A stretch of DNA of 64,000 nt from contig NZ_CP154826.1 in assembly GCF_039613825.1 (NCBI RefSeq), forward strand, positions 2,976,001 to 3,040,000, given 5' to 3'. Each line of letters begins with the position of its first letter. Position 1 is the first letter of the stretch. The position numbers were made by a program, and so were the translations under genes. Under the pieces are notes generated by a model that was not told where the DNA came from, did no database searches, and saw nothing but the letters and a program-made list of their open reading frames with translations. Below are positions 17,007 through 25,744 of this stretch, one piece after another. This DNA is from Diaminobutyricibacter sp. McL0608. GTDB lineage: Bacteria; Actinomycetota; Actinomycetes; Actinomycetales; Microbacteriaceae.

Positions 17007-18142
17007 ACCAGCGGCAGCTCCGTCACGCCGCCCAGGTCGAAGATCCAGGCTCCCACGAGGGCGCCGCCGCCGATGCCGATGTTGAACGCCGTCGTGTAGA
17101 GGGCGCTCGCGGTGTCACGGAAACCGGCAGACGAGGTGTGGAGCAGCCGGGTCTGGAGCAGCGGAGGAAGCGTTCCGAAGGCCAGCCCCCAGAGCACGAA
17201 CGCCCCGATGGCGACGATCGGCTGCCCGGCGAAGACCGAGAGGACCGAGACGGAGACCGCCGTGACCACGATGGCCAGGATGAGGCCCGCCTGCGGGCGT
17301 GGGCCGAGCACCGAGCCCGCGAGGACCAGCCCCACGGCGCCCGCGATGCCGTAGGCGAAGAGCAGGGCGCTGACGTTGCCGGCCGGGACACCCATGACGT
17401 CGGTCATGAACGGCACGACGAAGGTGTAGAAGCTGTAGTGGCCGATCATTGTCACCGCGGCGATGGAACAGACCATTATGACTGCAGGAACCGTGCGGTC
17501 GCGCGGTCTGCGCGGCGCACCGCGCTCCCGCCTGGGCGGTGCTTCGTCGCGTTCGACCGCGGGAAGGAAACGCCAGACCAGCAGTGCGCCGACGACCATG
17601 AGGCCGGCGAGGATTCCGAACGACAACCGCCACCCGAAGGCATGGCCGGCGAACGTCCCGAGCGGAACACCGAAGACGAAGGCGAGAGTCCCGCCGCCGA
17701 GCGTGATCGAGACGGCGCGGCCGATCTGGTCCTTGGGCACGAGGTGACCGGCGTAGGCACCGACGATCGCCCAGAACATGCCGTGCGCGACGCCGCCGAG
17801 CACACGGGAGCCGACGACGAACCCGTAGGTGGGCGCGATCGCCGTGAGCGCGTTGCTCAGCGCGAGCACGAGAATGATCCCCACGATCATCCCGTGGCGC
17901 GGCAGTCTACGGGTCAGGGCGGTGAGGGGCGTGCTGGTCAGGACTACCGTGAAGGCGAAGACGGTGACGAGGAGCCCGATCTGGGCCTCGGAGACGCCGA
18001 GCGACGCGCTCATGTCGGGGAGCAGACCGGTCGGCATCATCTCGCTGCTGACCGACAGGAAGACGGCCCCGGCGAGCACGATGAGACCGACCCAGGGGAA
18101 GGGGGTCGAGGTTCTGGACGGTGATTTTTCGGTGACAGACAT
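16883..18142 (-). CDS. MFS transporter, DHA1/AraJ-like
   Basis: 419 residues with about 12 membrane spans. The cytoplasmic loop between spans 2 and 3 reads TALTRRLPRHGMIV, and SRVLGGVAHGMFWAIVGAYAG resembles DHA1-family motifs of AraJ/YdhP-type exporters of sugars or drugs. A charged, Arg-rich loop separates the halves. The final 25 or so residues (Ser/Ala/Thr-rich) are encoded antisense to the 3' end of the deacetylase gene and look like stop-codon loss. The substrate is unknown. Confidence 0.85.
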   Translation of the reverse strand: MSVTEKSPSRTSTPFPWVGLIVLAGAVFLSVSSEMMPTGLLPDMSASLGVSEAQIGLLVTVFAFTVVLTSTPLTALTRRLPRHGMIVGIILVLALSNALTAIAPTYGFVVGSRVLGGVAHGMFWAIVGAYAGHLVPKDQIGRAVSITLGGGTLAFVFGVPLGTFAGHAFGWRLSFGILAGLMVVGALLVWRFLPAVERDEAPPRRERGAPRRPRDRTVPAVIMVCSIAAVTMIGHYSFYTFVVPFMTDVMGVPAGNVSALLFAYGIAGAVGLVLAGSVLGPRPQAGLILAIVVTAVSVSVLSVFAGQPIVAIGAFVLWGLAFGTLPPLLQTRLLHTSSAGFRDTASALYTTAFNIGIGGGALVGAWIFDLGGVTELPLVYIGILVVSFVLVLVVGRMTRPSAHTASTPKASSRSTASAA

Positions 18143-18266
18143 GACGTTACTGGCTCACGAATGGCGTTCCCCGCACGATGCGGCGCTGCCGCTGCAGATC
18201 GCCGATGCGGGTCGACTGCGCGCCGATGTGCGCGCCCAGGGCCGGACAGGAACCGCCGACCGTTCC

Positions 18267-19229
18267 CTAGTTTAGCGGATGGGCCGCCAGGAACCCTTCG
18301 AGATTCATCGCAGTCGGCGAGGTGGCCGGGCCCCTGGCTCCTACGGCGAGCGCGGCGGCGGCGTTCGCACGGCGTGCTGCCGCGGTGGGCGCAGTGCCGG
18401 AAGCGAGGGACGCGAGGAACGCTCCGATGTGCGCATCCCCTGCGCCGTTGGTGTCGACGGCGTCCACCTCGAATCCCGGGATCTCCTGCACGGCTACGGC
18501 CTGGCCGGATGCCTCGCGCAGCGCCACGAGACAGCCTCGCGCGCCCAGCCGCACCACGACGCCCACCGCTCGGTCCGCGGCGCCGGCCGTGAGCATCCTG
18601 GCCGCTTCGAGCGCATCCACCGCGCTTGTCGCCGCACGCGCTTCGGCCTCGTTGCCGCTCCACCAGTCGGCCCGCGCCAGTACGGCTTCGCGGATGCCGG
18701 GGTCGATCCGGTCGCCGAGCGGTCCCGGGTCGAACAGCACGATACATGACGCGGGCAGACCGGCGAGCCAGCCGGCGATCGCGCCCCGGTTCGGCTCCCT
18801 CAGCAGTCCGTAGCCCGACACGTGCACCGCATCCGACGGCCGCACCCGGATCGACTCGAGCATCTCCCGGGTGAGCCGTGCCTCGGCGCCGACGGCGGTG
18901 ATGAACGTGCGTTCGCCGTCCGCGTCGGTGAGTGCCACATCCCAACCCGTGTCCTCGTCGTCGACCGGCGGCAGCAGTACGTCGACACCCTCAGCGGCGA
19001 GGGATGCGCGCACCAACGCGCCGAACGGCCCGGATCCGTGCGCACCCGCGTACGCGCTCGCCAGTCCCAGCCGTCGCGCGGCGGCCAGCACGTTGAAGCT
19101 TCCTCCCGCGCTGAGCCCCGGGCCGGTCGCGACCACGTCGCCCCCGGGAGCCGGCAGAGCGGGAACGGTCGCGAGGATGTCGACGACCACGTTCCCGACG
19201 CTGATAAGGCGCGTGAACACCTCCCTCAC
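18267..19229 (-). CDS. PfkB-family carbohydrate kinase (ribokinase-like)
   Basis: 320 residues. LSAGGSFNVLAAARRLG is the PfkB sugar-binding signature and VDTNGAGDAHIGAFLA the ATP/catalytic signature with the general-base Asp. The GTG start at 19229 overlaps the stop of the ADP-ribosylglycohydrolase-like gene (GTGA), so it is coupled to it. It is last in a four-gene operon. Following a glycohydrolase, its likely job is to phosphorylate a released pentose or a nucleoside. The substrate is not visible in the sequence. Confidence 0.85.
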   Translation of the reverse strand: MREVFTRLISVGNVVVDILATVPALPAPGGDVVATGPGLSAGGSFNVLAAARRLGLASAYAGAHGSGPFGALVRASLAAEGVDVLLPPVDDEDTGWDVALTDADGERTFITAVGAEARLTREMLESIRVRPSDAVHVSGYGLLREPNRGAIAGWLAGLPASCIVLFDPGPLGDRIDPGIREAVLARADWWSGNEAEARAATSAVDALEAARMLTAGAADRAVGVVVRLGARGCLVALREASGQAVAVQEIPGFEVDAVDTNGAGDAHIGAFLASLASGTAPTAAARRANAAAALAVGARGPATSPTAMNLEGFLAAHPLN

Positions 19230-20227
19230 CGCAGTTCGAGCAGCGCGGCGGCAAGGTCGCGGAACTCGGTCGCGCCGAAACTGTTGACCTCGAGAACGGT
19301 GCGGCGGGCCTGGTGGGGAAACCCGTCGACCCCGCGCAATGCGCCTCCGATCGCTCCCGCCATCGCGCCGATCGTGTCCGAATCCCCGCCGAGCGATGCC
19401 GCCGCCAGGCAGGCGAGCCACGGGTCGCCGTCATGGAGCGCAAGCAGGCCGAATGCCGCGGGCACCGACTCCTGGGTGGCGAGCGATGTGCCGATCAGTT
19501 CATAGATGTCGCGCTCACCGCGAGCGATGTCGTCGGTGGAGCCCAAAGCCACGGCGACGCCGATCCTCCGCGCGACGTCACCGGCGGCGACCCAGTGGCC
19601 ACGCGACGAGCCTTCCCGCGCGGCGTCGCCGGCGACCGCGGCCGCCTGCTCGAAGGTGGCGCCCTCGATACCCGCGCTGACGGCAGCCGCGACGGCCGCC
19701 GCGCCCGAGAGGGCCACCCCTGTGTTGTGGGTGACCGCGCTCGCTGCGACCACGGCGTCGACCAGTCGCGGGATGCTGTCGAAGTCGTTCGCGATCCCCA
19801 CCGCTGCGATCCGCATCGCGGCACCGTTCGTCGCGCCGAACCTCCCGGACTCCGTCACGGGTGTGCCCGATGCGACGGCCTCGACCGCTGCCTTCGTCGA
19901 CGGTCCGAGCAGGTCGTGGGATCCGCGGGCCCGCATCCCGTCCTCCCACTCGACCAGTTCGGCGGCGAGATGCCGGGCGTCGATCGCGCCGCGACGTGCG
20001 ACCAGGTGGCGGGCGAGCATGAGGGCGAGCTCGGTGTCGTCGGTCACGGAGCCTGCGCGCAATCCGTGGGCGAGCGGATGCGCAGGGTCGGGCGCCTCGA
20101 ACGTCGTGATGGCGCCCCACCGCTGGGCGACCGCCTGTCTCGACAGCTGCTGGGTCGGCATCCCCAGCGCGTCACCGATCGCCAGCCCGATCAGCGCACC
20201 CTCGGCCCGCTCGAGGATGCTGGTCAC
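19226..20227 (-). CDS. ADP-ribosylglycohydrolase (ARH/DraG) family protein
   Basis: 333 residues. Magnesium-site motifs are intact: GALIGLAIGDALGMP, SVTDDTELALMLA (the TDDT pair) and GGDSDTIGAMAGAIGGAL (the DxDT pair). Classical members remove ADP-ribose from proteins, but many small-molecule operon members have unassigned N-glycoside substrates. It is flanked by a PfkB kinase and an isochorismatase-like hydrolase with 4-base overlaps on both sides, which argues for a metabolic rather than regulatory role. The GTG at 20227 is set by the GTGA overlap. Confidence 0.87.
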   Translation of the reverse strand: MTSILERAEGALIGLAIGDALGMPTQQLSRQAVAQRWGAITTFEAPDPAHPLAHGLRAGSVTDDTELALMLARHLVARRGAIDARHLAAELVEWEDGMRARGSHDLLGPSTKAAVEAVASGTPVTESGRFGATNGAAMRIAAVGIANDFDSIPRLVDAVVAASAVTHNTGVALSGAAAVAAAVSAGIEGATFEQAAAVAGDAAREGSSRGHWVAAGDVARRIGVAVALGSTDDIARGERDIYELIGTSLATQESVPAAFGLLALHDGDPWLACLAAASLGGDSDTIGAMAGAIGGALRGVDGFPHQARRTVLEVNSFGATEFRDLAAALLELR

Positions 20228-20802
20228 GCGGAAGACCCGGTCACAGCATCCACGACCGCAGCCACGGCCGTGATCTCGATCAGCGGAGCGTAGAGGGCCA
20301 TCGCATCCAGCGCCCGCTGGTGGTCGAGATCGGAGAGGCCCGCGCACGCGTCGGCCGCCACCCGCACGTGCACACCGGCGTCCGCTGCCGCCAGGGCGGT
20401 GGACAGGACGCAGCAATCCGTCGACACACCGGCCAGCACGATCTCGCGGCTCCCCTCGATCGCACGGTCGAGCTCAGGTCCCCACTTGCCGAACGTCGTC
20501 GCCGATACCACGGGGTTGCCCACGATGCCGGCCGATGGCACCAGGTCGTACAGCGGATCGTCCGTCGGGACGAGCGCGAACGGCCAGAGGTCGTAGTACG
20601 GCACCCACGCATCCTCCGGAGTCTCCGGCGCCACGAAGCGTGTGCGCACGATGCGGCGCCCGAAAGCAGGGGCGAGCCGCTCGATACCGGCGGCCGCCTC
20701 CGCGAAGCGCGGCGTGAACCATGCGCTCTCCGGCTGGCCGAAGATGCGCTGCATGTCGATGACGACCAGCCAGGGCCCCGCCGGCCCTCGGGTCTCGCTC
20801 AT
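20224..20802 (-). CDS. Isochorismatase-like cysteine hydrolase
   Basis: 192 residues. The catalytic triad is visible: Asp in LVVIDMQR, Lys in TFGKWG and Cys in GVSTDCCVLSTA. The metal-binding D-x-H stretch of true nicotinamidases is not apparent, so an amide or carbamoyl hydrolase of the RutB/biuret-hydrolase type is more likely than nicotinamidase. ATG at 20802 overlaps the permease stop (ATGA). Sitting between a nucleobase-type permease and a glycohydrolase, it probably works on the base part of an imported compound. Confidence 0.87.
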   Translation of the reverse strand: MSETRGPAGPWLVVIDMQRIFGQPESAWFTPRFAEAAAGIERLAPAFGRRIVRTRFVAPETPEDAWVPYYDLWPFALVPTDDPLYDLVPSAGIVGNPVVSATTFGKWGPELDRAIEGSREIVLAGVSTDCCVLSTALAAADAGVHVRVAADACAGLSDLDHQRALDAMALYAPLIEITAVAAVVDAVTGSSA

Positions 20803-22340
20803 GCGCCGTCGGCCGCCGTCGCCTGAGCGCTGTCGGCCGCTGCGATCGAGCCGGGATCGGTGTTCGTCGGAAGCTCCTCCTGGCGGCGGATGGTGCGGCG
20901 GCCGAAGATGATCACGCCCAGGTAGCCGACCACCAGCGCGACCAGGACGCCGAGATTGGCGAACGCCCAGTCGCCCTCTTTGCCGCCCAGCCCGAGCGGC
21001 CCGAGCAGGTAACCCTGCCAGCCCAGCCAGCTCGCGTACGTGTTGGTGACGAGGCCCCAGCCGAGGACCGTTCCGATGAGGATGAGCGAGATGGACAGCC
21101 ACCGGACGCTCCCGTATCGTCCCCGGCTGTCGTACAACTCCTTCTCGGCGTAGTCGCGCTTGCGCAGGCTGATGTCGGCGATGAATGCACCGCACCAGGC
21201 CGCGATCGGAACGCCGAGGGTGATGAGGAAGCCCTGGAACGGGCCGATGAAGTCGCTCGCGACGAACACGACGTAGATCGCGCCCAGGGTCATCAGGATC
21301 CCGTCGATCCCCGCCGCCACGAACCGCGGCACCCGGACACCCGCGCTGAGCATGGCGAGCCCCGACGAGTAGATGTCGAGCACGGCGCCGCCGACCAGGC
21401 CCAGCACTGCGACGATGACGAAGGGGACCAGGAACCAGATCGGGAGGATGGACGCCAGCGCGCCGATCGGGTCCATGCCGATCGCGGTGCTCAGCTTCTC
21501 CGACGATCCGGCGAGCAGGATTCCGAAGATGAGGAGGATGACCGGGGCCAGCGACGATCCGAAGGTGGTCCACCCGACGACCCCGGAGCTCTTGGCGCTG
21601 CGTGGGAGGTAGCGGGAATAGTCGGCGGCCGCATTCACCCAGCCGAGTCCGAAACCGGTCAGCATGAACACGAAGCCGCCGATGACGTGAGGCGCCGTGC
21701 CTGCGGGAAGCGCTGCGACCGCGCCGAGGTCGATGTGCCCGAGGACCAGGATGATGTAGACCACGGTCAGGACGCCTGTGACGATCGTGATCACCCTCTG
21801 CATGCGCATGATCAGGTTGAAGCCGATCACGCCTCCCGCGATGATCAGGGCCGCGACGACGATGAGCGCGACGACCTTGGTCGCCACTCCCCCCTCCCAG
21901 CCCAGCTGGGTGAAGACCGTCGCGGTCGCCAGCACGGCGAGCGCCGTCAGCACCGTCTCCCAGCCGACCGTGAGGAGCCAGGAGAGCACGGAGACCAGGC
22001 GGTTTCCGTTGACGCCGAACACCGCGCGGCTCAGTACCATCGTCGGCGCGGATCCCCGCTTGCCAGCAAGGGCGATGAACCCGCAGAGCAGGAACGAGAT
22101 GACGATGCCGACGACGCCGACGATCGTCGCCTGCCAGAACGAGATCCCGAACCCGAGCAGGAACGAGCCGTAGCTGAGGCCGAAAACCGAGACGTTCGCG
22201 CCGAACCACGGCCAGAACAGATCGCGGGGGCGCCCCTTGCGCTCGCTCTCGTGGATCGTGTTCAGCCCGTTCAGCTCGACGCCGAAGCTCTGGGCTGCGC
22301 CGCCGACCACGTCGGGGCGATCCTCGTCCAGTGCGGTCAT
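20799..22340 (-). CDS. NCS1-family permease (cytosine/purine permease-like)
   Basis: 513 residues with about 12 membrane spans. The N-terminal RPRDLFWPWFGANVSVFGLSYG is the NCS1 signature near span 1, and APTMVLSRAVFGVNGN follows span 2. The family imports nucleobases, nucleosides, hydantoins, thiamine or allantoin with cations. A long frame continues upstream but is non-family sequence; ATG at 22340 gives a normal N-terminus. It is the first gene of the four-gene operon, whose other products (amide hydrolase, glycohydrolase, sugar kinase) suggest a ribosylated substrate. Confidence 0.88.
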   Translation of the reverse strand: MTALDEDRPDVVGGAAQSFGVELNGLNTIHESERKGRPRDLFWPWFGANVSVFGLSYGSFLLGFGISFWQATIVGVVGIVISFLLCGFIALAGKRGSAPTMVLSRAVFGVNGNRLVSVLSWLLTVGWETVLTALAVLATATVFTQLGWEGGVATKVVALIVVAALIIAGGVIGFNLIMRMQRVITIVTGVLTVVYIILVLGHIDLGAVAALPAGTAPHVIGGFVFMLTGFGLGWVNAAADYSRYLPRSAKSSGVVGWTTFGSSLAPVILLIFGILLAGSSEKLSTAIGMDPIGALASILPIWFLVPFVIVAVLGLVGGAVLDIYSSGLAMLSAGVRVPRFVAAGIDGILMTLGAIYVVFVASDFIGPFQGFLITLGVPIAAWCGAFIADISLRKRDYAEKELYDSRGRYGSVRWLSISLILIGTVLGWGLVTNTYASWLGWQGYLLGPLGLGGKEGDWAFANLGVLVALVVGYLGVIIFGRRTIRRQEELPTNTDPGSIAAADSAQATAADGA

Positions 22341-22442
22341 GATCGCATCACCTCTCCCACTGTGCCGGGACAGCCGTGTGTCCCGATGAACGCGATCATA
22401 TTGCCGTCCGCGCCCGGGATCGAGGGTGGAGCGTAAAGCCGA

Positions 22443-22457
22443 TACCCTGAGCGGGTG
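22443..22457 (+). promoter_or_regulatory. Leaderless-type -10 element (TACCCT) before purU
   Basis: TACCCT at 22443-22448 is followed by 6 bases and the GTG start at 22455. No Shine-Dalgarno sequence is apparent. This is the same arrangement as at 702 and 34901. Confidence 0.5.
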
Positions 22458-23327
22458 AGTTCTGCGACCTCCTTCACGCTGCCCAACCACTGGGTGCTGA
22501 CGCTGATCTGCGCCGATCGCCCCGGCATCGTGCACGCGATCAGCGGCGCGATCGTCGCCGCGAGGGGCAACATCACCGAGAGCCAGCAGTTCGCGAGCCT
22601 CGACACCGGCCGGTTCTTCATGCGCCTGCAGGTGGAGTCCGATGCGACGCGGGAGGAGTTCGAGCGCGCACTCGACCCGGTCATCGACAGTTATGGGATG
22701 GTCGCCCGCCTCGACAACGTGGGGCGCCCCCTGCGCACCCTGGTCCTGGTCTCGACCGCCGCACACTGCCTCAACGACCTGCTCTTCCGCCAGCGCGCCG
22801 GCCAGCTGCCCGTCGAGATCCCGCTCGTGCTCTCGAACCACGGCACTCTGCGCGACCTGGCCGGGTTCTACGGCACCCCGTTCGAGTCCCTTCCGGTGAC
22901 GGATGCTGCGGGCCGGGACGAATTCGAGGCACGCGTCCTCGAAGCGGTCGAGGAGCACGACATCGAACTCGTCGTCCTCGCGCGGTATATGCAGATCCTC
23001 TCGCCGGGTCTCTGCGAGAAGCTCGCCGGCCGGGCCATCAACATCCATCACTCGTTCCTCCCCGGTTTCAAGGGTGCGAACCCATACCGGCAGGCGCACG
23101 CCCGCGGCGTGAAACTGATCGGCGCGACGGCGCACTTCGTGACGAGCGACCTCGACGAAGGTCCGATCATCGAACAGAACGTCGTGCGTGTCGACCATTC
23201 CCGGAGCGTCGCCGAGCTCGTCGCGATCGGGCAGGACGAGGAGAGCCGCACCCTCACTCAGGCCGTCAAATGGTTCGCAGAGGCTCGGGTTCTCCTCGAT
23301 GGAGCGCGCACGATCATCTTCCGCTGA
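22455..23327 (+). CDS. purU: Formyltetrahydrofolate deformylase
   Basis: 290 residues. An N-terminal ACT domain (HWVLTLICADRPGIVHAISG) precedes a formyltransferase-fold catalytic domain with NIHHSFLPGFKGANPY (catalytic His and Asn region) and GATAHFVTSDLDEGPII with the catalytic Asp. It hydrolyses 10-formyl-THF to formate and THF and balances the one-carbon pool, linking to glyA, folD, purN and purH in this window. GTG start at 22455. Divergent from the NCS1 permease operon. Confidence 0.95.
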   Translation: MSSATSFTLPNHWVLTLICADRPGIVHAISGAIVAARGNITESQQFASLDTGRFFMRLQVESDATREEFERALDPVIDSYGMVARLDNVGRPLRTLVLVSTAAHCLNDLLFRQRAGQLPVEIPLVLSNHGTLRDLAGFYGTPFESLPVTDAAGRDEFEARVLEAVEEHDIELVVLARYMQILSPGLCEKLAGRAINIHHSFLPGFKGANPYRQAHARGVKLIGATAHFVTSDLDEGPIIEQNVVRVDHSRSVAELVAIGQDEESRTLTQAVKWFAEARVLLDGARTIIFR

Positions 23328-23349
23328 TCTGCCGGATACATGCTCGCCG

Positions 23350-23364
23350 TAGAATTGGCGCGTG
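23350..23364 (+). promoter_or_regulatory. Leaderless-type -10 element (TAGAAT) before the YrdB-like gene
   Basis: TAGAAT at 23350-23355, 6 bases, then the GTG at 23362. There is no ribosome binding site in the 20 bases before the start. Confidence 0.5.
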
Positions 23365-23715
23365 ACTGATGTGCGCCCTGAAGTGAAGATCGGCCCCAAC
23401 GACGTCCTGAGGTTCCTCCTCGAACTGTTCGCCGTGTTCTCGCTCGCGTTCTGGGGCTTCGTCGCGTGGCCCTTCCCCTGGAACCTCGTCGTGGGCATTC
23501 TGGCGCCGGCGATCGCGATCGTGTTGTGGGCGTTGTTCCGTTCTCCGAAGGCCGTCTTCGCGATCGACCCGTTCGGGCGCGCGGTCGTCGAGATCGTCGT
23601 CATGGCGAGCGCAGCCCTCGCGTGGCTGGGGCTCGGCCAGCCGATCGTGGCCGGTGTCTTCGCCGTCGTCGCGACGGTCAGTGGCGTCATCAACGGTCGT
23701 AAGGAGTTCACATGA
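23362..23715 (+). CDS. YrdB-like (DUF2568) small membrane protein
   Basis: 117 residues with four hydrophobic segments and the conserved LRFLLELFAVFSLAFWGF and WALFRSPKA stretches of the YrdB/DUF2568 family. Function is unknown; it is found in the cytoplasmic membrane. The following nagA starts inside its stop (ATGA overlap), so the two are co-translated. Leaderless start suspected at GTG 23362. Confidence 0.8.
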   Translation: MTDVRPEVKIGPNDVLRFLLELFAVFSLAFWGFVAWPFPWNLVVGILAPAIAIVLWALFRSPKAVFAIDPFGRAVVEIVVMASAALAWLGLGQPIVAGVFAVVATVSGVINGRKEFT

Positions 23716-24872
23716 GCCCATCGGATGCACGGCCGCAACTGATCCACAGCGCCCGCAAGCTCGACACCGACGGTCTCGTCGACGACTTCTGGATGCTCAC
23801 CGAGGGCGACAGCATCGCCCTCACCGGCAAAGGAACCGGCTGGCGCCCGTACGTGGACGGGGTGGAGGTCGTCGACGCGGGCGGCCACTGGCTGACCCCC
23901 GGGTTCATCGACCTGCATTGCCACGGCGGTGGAGGGCACCCCTTCGACGACGGCCCCGAGGAGATGCTCGAAGGCCTCGCAACCCATCGCGCGCACGGCA
24001 CCACCCGGTCACTGGTCAGTCATGTCGCCAACCCGCTCGCCCAGCTTCGCGAGAGCCTGTCGATCGTCGCAGACCTCGCCGCGGTGGACCCTCTTGTGCT
24101 CGGCTCGCACCTGGAGGGACCGTTCCTCGCCGTAGAGCGCCGCGGCGCCCATGACGCGGCGTTCCTCCGCGATCCCGGCCCCGAGATGCTCGAAGAGCTT
24201 GTCGGTGCTGCGCGCGGGACGCTCCGCCAGTTCACGATCGCACCCGAGCTTCCCAACGCCCTCGAATCGATCGGCGTCCTGCTCGAAGCCGGCGTTGTGG
24301 TCTCGATCGGTCACACCGCGGCCGATTACGACCAGGCCAAGCGCGCGTTCGATATCGGGGCGCGCATCCTGACCCACACTTTCAATGCCATGAACGGCAT
24401 CCACCACCGCGACCCTGGTCCGATCATCGCTGCATTCGAAGACGACAGCATCACGCTCGAGCTCATCCTCGACGGGCTCCACGTGCATCCGCGGGTCGCC
24501 GACCTCGTGTTCACGGCCGCTCCGGGCCGGGTCGCCCTCATCACGGATGCGATGGCGGCCGCCGGCGCCGCAGACGGGAACTACCGCCTCGGCTCGCTCA
24601 ACGTGACCGTCAACCACGGGCTCGCGGTGCTGTCGGGCACGTCGACCATCGCCGGTTCGACGCTCACGCTCGACGTCGCCCTGCGCAACGCCGTCACCCT
24701 CGTCGGACTCGACCCGCGCATCGCCGTCGAAGCGCTCACGCTCACGCCGGCACGTGCCCTCGGGGTCGAACACCGGTTCGGGCGCCTGCACGCCGGCTAT
24801 GCCGCCGACGCCGTGCTCCTCGACCACGACTGGACCGTCCGCCGCGTCTGGGCCGCCGGCCTCCCCCTCTGA
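23712..24872 (+). CDS. nagA: N-acetylglucosamine-6-phosphate deacetylase, copy 2
   Basis: 386 residues, similar to the copy at 15804 throughout. Ligand motifs are FIDLHCHGGGG, GSHLEGPFL, SIGHTAAD, THTFNAMNGIHH and ITDAMAAAG with the catalytic Asp. It yields glucosamine-6-phosphate for the convergent nagB. Differences from copy 1 (Cys for Asn in the first HxH motif, Asn for Asp beside GIHH) may reflect GlcNAc versus GalNAc specificity. ATG at 23712 overlaps the YrdB-like stop. Confidence 0.93.
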   Translation: MSPSDARPQLIHSARKLDTDGLVDDFWMLTEGDSIALTGKGTGWRPYVDGVEVVDAGGHWLTPGFIDLHCHGGGGHPFDDGPEEMLEGLATHRAHGTTRSLVSHVANPLAQLRESLSIVADLAAVDPLVLGSHLEGPFLAVERRGAHDAAFLRDPGPEMLEELVGAARGTLRQFTIAPELPNALESIGVLLEAGVVVSIGHTAADYDQAKRAFDIGARILTHTFNAMNGIHHRDPGPIIAAFEDDSITLELILDGLHVHPRVADLVFTAAPGRVALITDAMAAAGAADGNYRLGSLNVTVNHGLAVLSGTSTIAGSTLTLDVALRNAVTLVGLDPRIAVEALTLTPARALGVEHRFGRLHAGYAADAVLLDHDWTVRRVWAAGLPL

Positions 24873-24883
24873 CGACCCCCTTC

Positions 24884-24943
24884 GCCGAGCACAGGAAAAA
24901 GCACCTCAAAACTCGATCTTTAGCGAGCCTTTTCCTGTGCTCG
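24884..24943. repeat. Intergenic inverted repeat, second copy of the 7775 element; bidirectional terminator candidate
   Basis: The outer arms 24886-24899 and 24930-24943 are 14-bp reverse complements, and bases 24884-24903 are identical to 7775-7794. It sits between convergent nagA and nagB, where it can terminate both; the poly-A/poly-T tracts lie at the inner edges of the arms. The interior has diverged from the first copy. Confidence 0.8.
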
Positions 24944-24958
24944 CGACGGATGCCCGGG

Positions 24959-25744
24959 TCAGAGGTGCTGCCAGGCGGGTTTGTTCAGCCAGGCGTAGCG
25001 GTAGTAGTCGAGGTTGCGCAGACCACTCGCCGCGGGTGCGTCGACCAGTACGGTGGCGTGCGGGTGCAGCTGGATGGCCGAGCCCGGGTTGCTGGTGGAG
25101 ACGGGGCCTTCGACGGCGCCGGCCACCGCATCCGCCTTGCCCGCGCCGAAGGCGAGCAGGATGAGGTGGCGCGCCCGCAGGATCGTCCCGAGGCCCTGCG
25201 TGATGCAGTGCACCGGCACATCCGCTTCGGACGAGAAGAACCGTGCGTTGTCGCGCCGCGTCTGCTCGGTCAGCGTCTTCACGCGGGTCAGCGACGCGAA
25301 CGACGACCCCGGCTCGTTGAAACCGAGGTGGCCGTCGGTGCCGATTCCGAGGATCTGCACATCCACACCGCCGGCGGCCACGATCGCGCTCTCGTAGTCC
25401 GTGCCGGCGTGCTCGATCCCGTCGAGCGCCCCATTCGGGACGTGGATGCGCGACGGGTCGAGACCGAGCGGCTCGACGACCTCGCGGGTGATCACCGAAC
25501 GGTAGCTCTCGGGATGCCCTGCCGGAAGTCCGACGTACTCGTCGAGTGCGAACCCGCGGACCTGCGAGACGTCGACAGCTTCCGAAGCGACCTTCGCGGC
25601 GAGCGCGCGGTACAGGGCGAGCGGGGTCGACCCGGTCGCGAGTCCGAGGACGGCGTCAGGAGTCGACCGGATGAGCTTCACGATGGACTGCGCGGCGAGG
25701 TCGCCAGCCGCATCCTGGTCTTCGACGACGACGACTTCAGCCAC
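24959..25744 (-). CDS. nagB: Glucosamine-6-phosphate deaminase
   Basis: 261 residues, normal for NagB. LGLATGSTPLALYRAL is the phosphosugar loop and GIGTDGHLGFNEPGSSF with LTRVKTL is the deaminase signature with the catalytic Asp/His. It converts GlcN-6-P to fructose-6-P and ammonia, feeding glycolysis. GTG start at 25744, immediately after the ROK kinase stop. It completes the GlcNAc branch with the ROK kinase and nagA. Confidence 0.95.
   Translation of the reverse strand: MAEVVVVEDQDAAGDLAAQSIVKLIRSTPDAVLGLATGSTPLALYRALAAKVASEAVDVSQVRGFALDEYVGLPAGHPESYRSVITREVVEPLGLDPSRIHVPNGALDGIEHAGTDYESAIVAAGGVDVQILGIGTDGHLGFNEPGSSFASLTRVKTLTEQTRRDNARFFSSEADVPVHCITQGLGTILRARHLILLAFGAGKADAVAGAVEGPVSTSNPGSAIQLHPHATVLVDAPAASGLRNLDYYRYAWLNKPAWQHL

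Noticed and set aside
20224-20802. Nicotinamidase (PncA) assignment
   Set aside because: The Cys-Lys-Asp triad is present but the metal-binding Asp/His motif of nicotinamidases is not apparent, so only the superfamily is assigned.
20799-23996. A very long minus-strand open frame reaching about 1,000 codons
   Set aside because: Only 20799-22340 has family similarity (NCS1 permease). The upstream part is antisense to purU, the YrdB-like gene and the start of nagA.
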